From contig CM044956.1 of NCBI GenBank assembly GCA_024516035.1, forward strand, positions 4,666,583 through 4,730,582: a stretch of 64,000 bases of DNA, given 5' to 3'. This stretch comes from Bactericera cockerelli (lineage: Eukaryota > Arthropoda > Insecta > Hemiptera > Triozidae). The position numbers were made by a program, and so were the translations under genes. The notes under the pieces were generated by a model. The model was given only the letters and a program-made list of their open reading frames with translations. It did no database searches and had not been told where the DNA came from. Shown in pieces: positions 31,101 to 43,165 of the stretch; position 1 is the first letter of the stretch; every line of letters starts with the position of its first letter.

Positions 31101-34100
31101 TAACAAAGCTGTACAGAACCAAAAGAAACAAAATTGTGTAAAAAAAATTAAAAGCGCACCTAATATCGCAAAAGGAGCTTGGAATGTAACCGACAGTATA
31201 GTAAAAAGAGAGAGTAGAAAACAAAGAACTCGTAACTTGGAAGACTTGATAATAAACAAAGAAGACAAAACGATATCAAAACCGAACGAAATATGCAACA
31301 CCTTCAATACTTACTTCATTTCGGTTGCAAGTGGAACAAACTCATTATCAACCAGTAATATTAATACACTAACAACACCTCCAAAATATTCCATAACTGA
31401 TTCACCCGATAACAATGAGCAGTCACACAATACAGACAAGAAATTTGAAATGGAATTAGTCAATCATCAGACTATCTGGAAGATAATAAAAGATCTGCCT
31501 AACAAGGATTCTGCTGGATGGGATGAGGTTTCATGCAGGACAATTAAACTTACAGCGACTGCCATCCTTGATCCATTGGTAGAATTGATAAACAATTCCA
31601 TAAAAGAGGGCATATTTCCAGAATGTTTAAAACTGAGTAAAGTTGTTCCGATATATAAACAAAAGGGGAACAAAAAAGAAATGGGGAACTACCGGCCCAT
31701 AACACTTACCAGTACATTCAGCAAAGTATTTGAGAAGACAATATACAAACAATTAATAGCACACTTGGAAAAACACAAATTGCTGAACTCATTCCAACAC
31801 GGTTTCAGAAAAAAGCTATCAACAACAACAGCATTGGTTGAATTTGTACACAATGCTCTTCAAGATCTTGATATGGGGAAGCAAGTTGCAGGCTGTATAA
31901 TTGATCTCTCAAAAGCATTTGATAGAGTTGACATTGACATTCTATTAAAGAAAATAGAACAATACGGCGTAACAGGCAACACTCTTGAGCTCTTTAAAAC
32001 TTATCTGAAACAAAGAAAACAATATGTGAGCATAAAATTCTCAGAACAGGAAAAACAAAAAAATAACACAAAAACCATAAAAGAGGTAAAATCTAAAATC
32101 CAAGATGTCTGCCAAGGGGTCCCCCAAGGCTCCATTCTGGGGCCACTATTCTTCATAATGTATGTCAACACCATGGCCGACAATATTCCAACGGAACATA
32201 GCGCAATTGCATATGCAGATGATACAACAATAAAATGCCAGGGAGAAACCCAAAATCAACTAAAAGAAGAAAGTGAAAAACTATTAACTACCCTTAAATC
32301 TTATCTTGAAAATCACAATATGATCATGAACGTAGAAAAAACACAAATAATACACTTTAGTCTAGGTCATAAAAAGAAACAAGATTTGATGATAAAAATT
32401 AACAATGACATTTCTATAACACCATGCGAAGAAACCAAAATTCTGGGGGTAACTGTTGACAACTGCTTTACCTGGGAATCGCACATCAGCAAACTACGAT
32501 CCAAAATAAGTTCTGCGATTTACTTACTAAGAAGACTAGCTCAAGTAGTTGACAACCAAACATTATTAATGATATACCATGGTACAATTATGGCACACTT
32601 GTCGTATGGCATTGAAATATGGGGAGGAGCAGCACACTGTCATCTTGAAAAATTATTAACGCTACAAAAGAAAGCTGTACGCATAATGTTCAACATGAAT
32701 TACAAAGATTCATGTAAAGAAATATTTGCGAATGAGATGCTCCTTACCATATTTGGACTATATGTCTTCAAATCAATTTTATTCATAAAGAACTATGATA
32801 GTGAAAAAATTAAACTGAAAAACGAAATAAACCCTCATACTTATAATCTAAGAAATAACAAAAATGATCTCTATATACATCACTATAAAACAGATAAGCT
32901 ATCGAAGAGCACATTTATATCAGGGGCCAGAATGTACAATCACTTACCTAAAACTTTAAAAGAAATAGAGTCAAAAGAACTTTTTAAAATAAAACTAAAG
33001 GAATACCTTGTAAGAAAAAGCTTGTATTCAATGAAAGAATTCTGGACCAAGTGATATAGATCTGAAAGAAACTGAGCGAAGAAGAAGAGAAAAAAATAAG
33101 ACAAACAACAACACCAACAACAACAGCAACAACAACAGCAACAACAACAACAACAACAAAAACAACAAATAGAAGAAAAATATAGGAGATAAATAAACTT
33201 AATACAACAAACACAAATTTCACATTTCCATCTCCATATATCTTATTATAATTTATAAAATGCACCCTCTTGACGTTTGATTCATGTACCTAATTTGTAT
33301 TTAATAATCAATAAAACATATCTTATATCTTATTTGACGAATCCTTTTGTATAGTTAACGTTCCCAATCCCCGGTTTCGTGTTTTTCAAGATCCGTAGAA
33401 CCGGTCATAAGGAGGAAATAATAATTGGCGGTCAACTGTTTCTTTACATTTTGTTTGCATAGGAAAGACAATAAGGTAGGGAGGAAATAATAAGACATTT
33501 ATTCATTAGGCCAAAGAGTCTCATTATTCCGACCTCTGGATTACCGGACGGATGCGATACCTTACCACTGAGCTAATCAGTATCAGTATAAACAGAAATG
33601 TATTTATATTGTATTTAAATGCGCTTATGTATTTAAAAAACTAAAAAAATTAAGGTATTTGCTATTGAACCTCTAATAGCCCTGGTAGTCAAGTGGTTAA
33701 CGCGATAGTCTGGTGATCCAGGTAGCGTAGGGATCCGTTGATTCGAATCCCACCCAGTGCATGAATTTTTCCTCATTAATTTGAGTTTGTGACCACATAA
33801 TAATATGACTCTGAGGGTTAGGTGGTAGAAAATGCTTTGAGCATTAACCTCGCCTGGTGGTTAACTTCCACTAAAGAGTATTATTATTATAATAGCCCAT
33901 CCTCCCCTTCCTATCTTCAGGTATGCGAAGCAGTACTAGCCGCCCTGAGTCCCATGTTCGACCTCCTGCCCGCCCACATTTTCGTCAACAACATTCCGAC
34001 CCTCGTGAGCGCCCTTCTGCAGCTCTACAAGCGGGCGCCCGCCCTGCCCCGCCACTGTGTGACGTCCTGTCTGGCCGCCCTACTTTCGGTCGCCCCTGTA

Positions 34101-37100
34101 GCCATCGTGGAACCCCACATTGATCTCATCATATGCACGCTACATCCCATGGTAATTGCCTTTATTTTTCAGAACCAAAGTACATACTCATTAAATTATT
34201 ATTAAACATGTTCGATCAAGTTTTATTTACAAATGACATAGAATACCAATGACTATTCCAAGGCTACCTTAGGATCCGACACAGATTGTATTCTAATAAT
34301 AACTTTTCACTCCTCAGGTGTCATGATGTCCTCCAATGACACCTCCAATGTATACAATTACCTATACATACATAGAAATTAAAAATTAATAAAACGCCGG
34401 CATTTATTACATAGAACCTTTTTATAGATTTTTTTCAAGAGAGTGAGTTCGTCTGGCAGGGGGACTATAAACAGGGAGTAGACCAGCATTGGCTTGGTTC
34501 TGGGGGCCCTTGTCAATTATTAGTCTCCTTGTAAAGATAGTGGTAGAAGTGCTGAGTCATTTCTCCACTGTCTGGCTACCAGCATCGTTCACGATGACGC
34601 CACCCTATGATGATGATGAGTGAGTTCGAGTCAAACTAATAATAATGTGTTTCTTTGTGTTATTATATCACAATTTTTAGCGGGTAGCGCAAAATTATAG
34701 GACTTTTTCCATATCTTTTAATATCCTAATTTCCTATTTTTGCCTATAATTCCGCCACTGGTCGCTGCTCTCATTAAAGCAGCTACTCATTTTTCCTCAC
34801 GAGGTATGAGTGGACCCCGAACACCCAAGAATAGAGCAGAAAAAATCCAGCCCCGCTGGGGATCGAACCCAGGTCACCGTGCGTGCAATGCTTAGCGCGC
34901 TAACTCACTCTGCCACGGTGACTATTGTTTCTCCCCAGGTGTGGGCCGTGGTGGACTACAACGCCGGTCATCCCACCTTCTTCCGGAACCACAACGAAGC
35001 TCTTCGGTGCTACGGGGTCATCGCCAGCCACTTCTCCACGCGGTTGGACGAGATTCTGCTCCGGCATCTGAGCGTCGGGACCGAACAGGACAAGATCATT
35101 TCACTCGTCATCTGCACCCATCTGCTGAGTCTGGGCATTGTGCTCAAAGAGTTGGTCCCTGTGGTACATCAGCTTGTGAACGATCCTTCTGTCAGGGTAA
35201 GTAGCAACATGTCTGTAGGAATTGTGCTCAAAGAGTTGGTCCCCAAGGTACACCAGTATGAGACCTGGATTCATCGTCATCTGGGCTAATTCATAGACAC
35301 AAGATTAAAAGCTTGTCTTGTCTATATCATAGACTTTAAAAATGAAGATAGGTCTCAAGCTTTTAATCTTGCGGCTTTGAATTAATCCAGATGACAATGA
35401 ATCCTAGTCTCGTATTATGAATATAAAATTCGTGACCCTTTATAGTGACAGAAGTGACACAATACTTCCCATTTAGGTGCTGGGTCAACACGAGCGCACC
35501 AGAAGGTATCCCCTACAAACAACTGTAACAACTTTGTAATGAACTTGTTTGTAAAGAGTATTTCACGTTAATAAATCTAAACTCTAAGGAAAGCTAACAT
35601 CTCCATTTCTTCCAGCTAAGAGGTATAACTCCCCTTGACGTCCAGAAGCAACTGTCTGGGCTCCTTCCATGTCCTGGAATAGAAAGCTAACATCTTAGTA
35701 TACAGAATTACAGATAACCATAGATAGTTTTTAAAGTCAGAGTTTTTAAATAGGTATTTTATATAGGTATTTCTAGTTATAAGATTTTTTTCTCACAAAT
35801 AATTTATCTATTATCTATTACTTTAGTTTTAGTTTTATATTTATACAAAAAACATCATGTAAATAGACCTTATAATAAGGCTCTATCTTTTCAATAAATA
35901 AATAAATAAATCTCCATTTCTTTTCCAGCTAAGAAAAGTTCTCGTGAAAATCATCGTCGAGCTCGCCTACAGGAATCTCATCTCAGGCACAGATTCCATC
36001 CTCATCGAGTTCCTGGTCAAGAACTGCTCCCGCCACGGGGAAGGCCCGGAGTGGACGGACCTGCAGGAATCGTGCCAGAACACGGTGTACGCTCTGTGCA
36101 CCACCGTGCAGACGGTAATCCCTCGCGTGAATGTATGTGCCTTTCTGCTATCGTCCTAGTTTTTTTTTTAAAGCTTTATTAGGTAGAACAAAAAATATAT
36201 ACAGTAGAATACAATGAAATATAAAGAAAAACAAAAAGATTAAACAAATATACAAGAAGGAAAAGAAGAGAGAAATGTCCTACCTAAAGGGCGGGGTTAT
36301 TGCCTGTGGCAATCTCTTCCACCCAACCCTCTCTTCCACTAGTTGTAGTGGAAGAGAAAACCACAGGCTTTAACATCGCCCCTTGGTTCACTACATATTC
36401 TATTGTGTTCTATTTTTTCATGTCCTATTTGATGAATGTATGTAGTTGACCAATAAAGTGTTATATAATAATAATAATATCATATTTACGTTAATCATCT
36501 TTCGTGATATCACAACTACTCTAACTCGCTTTACTAAATCTACGCTGAAACCGGGACTTGAACCACCGACCTCCAGGTTACAAGTTCGCCGCCTTATCGA
36601 TCAAGCTACTAGTTGTAGTTGTTTATTTACACTTTATTAATAGGACATATTATATACAACACAAATAATTACAAATTAAAATACAATATAATAGAAGAAA
36701 AAATAAATAAATATAAACATAATATATGTCCTTACTAAAGGGCGGGGTTATTGCCTTTGGCAATCACTATCGCTATCCTCCTAGTTGTAGTTGTTTTCAT
36801 GTTAGAATCGGAAATAATAGCCTCCGTGGCGTATCGGTTGGGTGGAAGAGATTGTCTACGCTCTGTGCACCACCGTGCAGACGGTAATCCCTCGCGTGAA
36901 TGTATGTGCCTCTCTGCTATCGTCCTAGTTGTAGTTATCATATTTGCGTTAATTTTAATATGTAGAAACATTTTTTTTTTTTTTGTACATTGTTTACCTA
37001 CTATGAGTTAGACTTAAAAAAAAAACTATTTTAAGAAATGAAACTACCCCACAAAACAAGAGGACTGCATCCCCTTAGTGTGGGGTAGTCGCATTAAATA

Positions 37101-40100
37101 TAAGTTACCTATTATACCTATTATGTACAATTATTAATGCAAATAAATTACAAAATTACAATCATCTTTCGTGATATCACAACTACTCTAACTCGCTTTA
37201 CTAAATATACCCTGAAACCGGGACTTGAACCACCGACCTCCAGGTTACAAGTTCGCCTCCTTATCGATCAAGCTACTAGTTGTAGTTGTTTATTTACACA
37301 TTATTAATAGGACATATTATATACAACACAAATAATTACAAATTAAAATACAATATAATAGTAGAAAAAATAAATAAATATATACATAATATATGTCTTA
37401 ACTAAAGGGCGGGGTTATTGCCTTTGGCAATCACTATCGCTATCCTCCTAGTTGTAGTTGTTTTCATGTTAGACTTGGAAATAATAGCCTCCGTGGCGTA
37501 ACGGTTGGGTGGAAGAGATTGTCTACGCTCTGTGCACCACCGTGCAGACGGTAATCCCTCGCGTGAATGTATGTGCCTCTCTGCTATCGTCCTAGGTGTA
37601 GTTGTTTTAATTTATTTATTTAGAAACTCTTTATTAGTAGAACATAATTATATACAGACAAATAATGGTAAAAATTAAATATAAAAATTGACAATATTAA
37701 TAATATAAACAAGAAGAAAAAAAAACAAAATATATACACAATTACACATGTCCTAACTATAGGGCGGGGTTATTGCCTATGGCAATCTCTTCCACCCAAC
37801 CCTTTTCATGTTAGAATTTGAAATAATAGCCTCCTCCGTGGCGTAACGGTTGGGTGCAAGAGATTGTCTACGCTCTGTGCACCACCGTACAGACGGTAAT
37901 CCCTCGCGTGAATGTATGTGCCTCTCTGCTATCGTCCTAGGTGTAGTTGTTTTATTGTCCTAGTTCTAATCGCTCTGATTCGCTTAAAATGGGACACCCC
38001 GTAATTGGTTCTTTATAATGATCATTAGAGCAGTAATGTTTGATTCTTTCACTAAGGATAATTTTTTTATTATTGAAATTTATCACCCAACAAGTATGCA
38101 TTAACAATGTAAATTTCATTTTAAAATGTATTAACATTTTGAATAAGTAGACAGTTATAAATTATACTCGTATGTATAGCGATTAACTCCGTGCCAGCCT
38201 CCGTGGCGTAACGGTTGTGACTACTGCCCGTAGCTCGTAGTCCAGAGATCCCGAGTTCAATCCCCGGTTGGAGCAGACTTTTCGAGAAAAATTGTGTTCC
38301 CTCCAAACACGTGAGGCTGCCATTTCCGACCCTACCCAAGCTGGGTGAGGTTAATGTGGGTAACTGGTACAATACCCAGCGAATGGAGTGCAACACCCCC
38401 GTCCTGATCAGGACGTTAAAACCAAAAAACGCCAACCAAAGTTGGCGTTTAGAAGGCCATCCAGCCGTAAAACACGGTGCTCCAACCTACCAACCTCAAC
38501 CATGAGAATGAACAATAGCAACATAAGCTAATATGCGGATATATAAAAAATATTTGGATGTAGGGTTTCAGTAGAAACTCCATGTAAATAACACTTTGAC
38601 CTAGTGAGATCTACTGTGAGAACACTTACGAAATACGAGTTTTTGAATTAAGTTAATATAATTAATTCCGTGTCCGTGAAATAGGCACAGATACCTATAG
38701 CACGGTGGTGAGAGGATTATATTAACGCATAGATCCGACGTCTAGGTCCATAGATTCTATTTGATTTTAACGTCCCGATTTAAGATATTCAGGGGTTTTA
38801 GTCTCCATTCGCTGGGAATCGTACCAACTTCCCACATTAACCTCACCCAACCTGGGTAGGGCCGGAAATGCCATCCTCACGTGTTCGGAGGGAACAGAGT
38901 TTTCCGCGTGAAAAGTCTACTCCAGCCGGGAATCAAACACAGGATCTCTGGACTATGGGTAGTAAGCTTTCAATTAAATATACTTGCATTGCTTGAGATT
39001 TGAGATTTTTTTATTTATTATAATATACAGTATTACATTACATTATTTCTGGGGGTTTTTTCTAAATAAAAAAAGAAATTCTAATGTGCTGCTTCCATTA
39101 TTAGATCAGAACCTCACTTAGAACCTCGCTGTGTTCGGTTAACTATGCATGTAAATAACTTGTATTGTAAACTGTAAATTAATAAAGGCTGTTTTATTTT
39201 ATTACTTCCGTCATAATAATAAGAATTTATTATTAATGAAGAATTTTATTATTTATCTACTTTAATCGAATAATTTTAATATTTATAAATTTCCCTCTAA
39301 GTACTATGTGTAGTGTGTACTTTTACTACTTCATATTTTTAATATTAGAAATCGGAAGTATTTTTTTTTTTTTTTTGAAGATTTTATTTTATGTTTTATT
39401 TTAAAATATTGAATTTTATTTTAAAATAAAATTCAATTTTATTTTATGTCATGTGTTTATTTTTAAAAAAATCCATAGCACACATTCAAGAATGTATTAT
39501 TAAAAAAAAGATGAGTGTTTCACAGCCTTTTTTATTTCGTAGCCATGAAACAGGAGCTACTGTAGACGCTTGTGGTCTGTGTTGTAGCCTGCTCATCCGT
39601 AGTAACTATGTCTACCCTCTGATCGTCGAGAAGTGACACAATACTTCCATTTAGGTGCTAGGTCAACACGAGCGCACCGGAAGGTATCCTTACAAACAAT
39701 TTGTAACCAAATTAAGAATACAAATTTTTGTCGGCACGGGATCGAACCCGGGATCTTCCGCATGGCAAGCGAGTTCTTAACCACTGAGCTAATCGCGCGC
39801 TTGAATTTTTAATTTATTTTATTTTATATTTATGTACATTTTTATTATTTCACTATGAAAGTTGAATCACCTCTTCTGTACCCCAGGTCCAGGCACTTCT
39901 CTGGAACGTCCTGCTGAGAATGTTGGTCACCCCTGAGATACCGTCCGCTATTCCGACCATCACCAAATCCCTCGCCTATCTGGCCCGGGAGTGCAAATTT
40001 ACCAGTGGTAAGTTGTTTTTTCTCCCTTTGTTTTTAGGTTTAATATTGTTGTAGCCAGCCTGCGTGGCATAACGGTTGTCGTAGCCTACTGCCCGTAGAT

Positions 40101-43100
40101 AGCTTACCTGGCCCGGAAGTACAAATTTACCAGTGGTTATTAAACAGGTTGGATCAAGTTTTATTTACAAAAGAATGACATAGAATATATACATACATAG
40201 ATATTAAAATTAAGAAAACAAAACTTGATCAAGGGCGGTGCTAATGCCAACGACATTCTCTTCCATTTCTGTGGTGATTTCTTTTTCCCCCCTGTTTTTT
40301 TTTTTTTTTTAAAATTTTTTTATGCTTAACGTTGTTTTAGCGACAAACGCTATGTCGAGGAGGTGTGATAGTCTCTAACTGGGTTAATAAAAAATAACTC
40401 TGATGGAGTATTTTTATATGATTATAAACTAGTGGGGGGACTATTAACAGGGAGGAGACCAGCAGTCTAGCTGGGCGACTATAAACGGGGAGGAGACCAG
40501 CAGTCTGGCTGGGGGACTATAAACAAGGAGTAGACCAGCAGTCTGGCTGGGGGACTATAAACAAGGAGTAGACCAGCAGTCTGGCTGGCGGACTATAAAC
40601 AGGAAGTAGACCAGCATTGGCTTGGTTCTGGGGGCCCTTGTCACAATAGATCCAATTAGGTCGCAGTGTTCATTGTAAAGGCTTCACTGAAAACCCTGCA
40701 ACCAGGTGAGGTAATGATGCTATAAAAAAAAATAGGTTTAACGCTTTCAAATGCGTGGTCGTATCACGACGGGGGTTTTACCCTCCATTTGGTGGAAACT
40801 CACAAACCAGCAACTCAAATTAATCTCACCCAGCCTGAGTGGGGCCAGGAACAGTCACCCATCCGGGTCCTAACCTTGCTGAACGTTGTACTCATACTTA
40901 CACTCTTTTTTTTTTTTGGTTGAAGGCAGGAAAAAATCTTTTAAAGACACCCAGGTCATCCTGACTTGGGGTGTGGGATTTCCACCCACTAAAAAACCCA
41001 CCTTCTCAAAGAGCTAACCGCACCTGGAACCAAAAAATATCATTGCTTCAAGTTGTACTTATATTTATTAGCCGACGTCAGTAGCTGGATCGATAAGGCG
41101 GCGGACTTGTAACCTGGAGGTCGGTGGTTCAAGTCCCGGTTTCAGCGTAGATTTAGTAAAGCGAGTTTTGAGTAGTTGTGATATCACGAAAGTGATCAAC
41201 ACAAATATGATAACTTAACTACTTATATTTTTTCCAGAGAGCGGAGACCCAGGTATTGAGCGCAGCAAGCAAGTGAACAGCAAAGCGGTCATCGCCCGTT
41301 GCCTCTGTCTCCTGGGGTCCCCCTTCCAGTGTGACCGGGGCCCCTACATTCTGGACTTTCTCAAACTCTACACTTCCACTCTGGACGAGAAGCTACCCGC
41401 CATTATGGAGGAGAAGATTCAGCCCCTGGTGGACTATTTGAAATGCAAGTTTTTTTTAAAACCTTTTTTAATTTTTTTTTTAAAATAATTTTAATTTTTT
41501 AATGTTACATTTTTGTACTTCATTACTTTGTATATTGGGTCCCCATGAGAACCGTAAATTTTAATTAAAAAAAAAAAAAGTATTCGGACCGAGCGTGGTT
41601 TTTTTTCAATGTCGCTTTCAAATGTATGGTCATATCACGACGGGGGTTTCACCCTCTATTCACGGGAAACTCACAAACCACCTACTCTAACTAACCTGAG
41701 GGTTGGGTGGAAGAGATTGCCGCAGGCAATAACCCCGCTCTTTAGTTAGGTCATTAGTCATTAGTATTATTTTCTTATTGTTATATACAGGGTGAGCATA
41801 AAGTCTCACCCCACCCCTCGTATCTCGAGAATGGCTAAAAATACAAGAAAACGCAAAAACCCGTATTCCTTAATTTTTAGGAGGATTAATTTTCAGCCAA
41901 AAAAAATTTGCCTACACGACCCCAGTCAGGCTGGGCATCGTCCAACTTTAAAATCTTAAATAGAATAGTATGTCTTGTGGCATATTGTTTTAAAGGTCTC
42001 ATAGAGAGAAGTTCATTACAACAAATTTGAGTGAGCTATAACTTACCGTTCTCGAGATACAGGGTCGAAAGTCCTGCGTAATATCCACATATTTTGACCT
42101 ATAACTCGTTAACCGTAAATTATAGGAAAATAAAATTTATTGATAATAACTCCTTATGACAAGCTCTTTCGAAAAAGTTATAACTCGACATACTCTGTTG
42201 ATGTTAGTTTCTGGTCGGTTTCGTCAGCCACCCGGACGAAAAGTCCGAAAAATTTTAACGAAAAAACAAATCTAGTTTTAACTTGTTCGAAAGTTCTTGC
42301 CATAAGGAGTTATTATCAATAAATTTCATTTATCTGGAATTTACAATCAACGAGTTATAGGTCAAAATATATGGATATTACGCAGGACGTCCGACCCTGT
42401 ATCTCGAGAACGGTAAGTCGTAGCTCACTGAAATTTGTTGTAATGAACTTTTCTCTATGAGGCCTTTAAAACAATATGCCACAAGACATACCATTCTATT
42501 TAAGATTTTAAAGTTGGTCCATGCCCAGCCTGATTGGGGTCGTGTTGGCAAATTTTTTTTGGCTGAAAATAAATCCCCCTAAAAATTAAGGGATACGGGT
42601 TTTTGCGTTTTCTTGTATTTTCAGCCATTCTCGAGATACGGGGGGTGGGGTGAGACTTTATGCTCACCCTGTATATGTATATTTATTTTTCAAACTATTA
42701 TCATTTATTAGCTTTCAAACTACATATTTTATCATGTATTAATTTTCAAAGTATTTTATACTGTAAATATTGTATACTTTGTCCTTCTAATAAAGCTTTA
42801 TATAATAATAATAACCTCACCCAGCTTGAGTGGGGCCCCAAGGGTTCAACGGCTTATAAAGAAAAAGTCCAAGGTCTCATATTGTTTGATCGCACATAAT
42901 ATATTATGTATTGGTTTGCCGGTGTCGGATGACACCAGTAAACCATTGTTCAATAATTGTCGAGTCGGCTTTCCTGGCCCTCAGTTCGATGGAAAGCCAT
43001 CCACCTCGCCCAGTCTTCGGTCGGCAGTTTCTGAGCGAGTCACATCGCGGGTGCATAATCAATAATCATATTTATTCGTAATTATAATTATATCAGATCC

Positions 43101-43106
43101 ATTAAT

Positions 43107-43165
<59 letters not shown>

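Larger units (their letters stand above)
27913..33407. mobile_element. TIR-flanked insertion (TAA duplication) carrying a complete LINE
   Basis: The left end TGACGGTTTTACGGATCATG and the right end, reverse-complemented, TGACCGGTTCTACGGATCTTG are matched over about 80 bp, including AACACGAAACCGGGGATTGG. TAA flanks both sides inside an exon-5-tail unit (27910-27912, 33408-33410). The left arm has an A run and a 17-bp hairpin GCAGTAAATCGAGGGTT with loop TGGCGAGCA (28026-28067). The LINE at about 28070-33330 sits between the arms. Confidence 0.75.

Noticed and set aside
39720..39803. Possible tRNA-Gly gene on the minus strand
   Set aside because: Attached to a dispersed non-tRNA body with a relative at 26400-26600; treated as a SINE.
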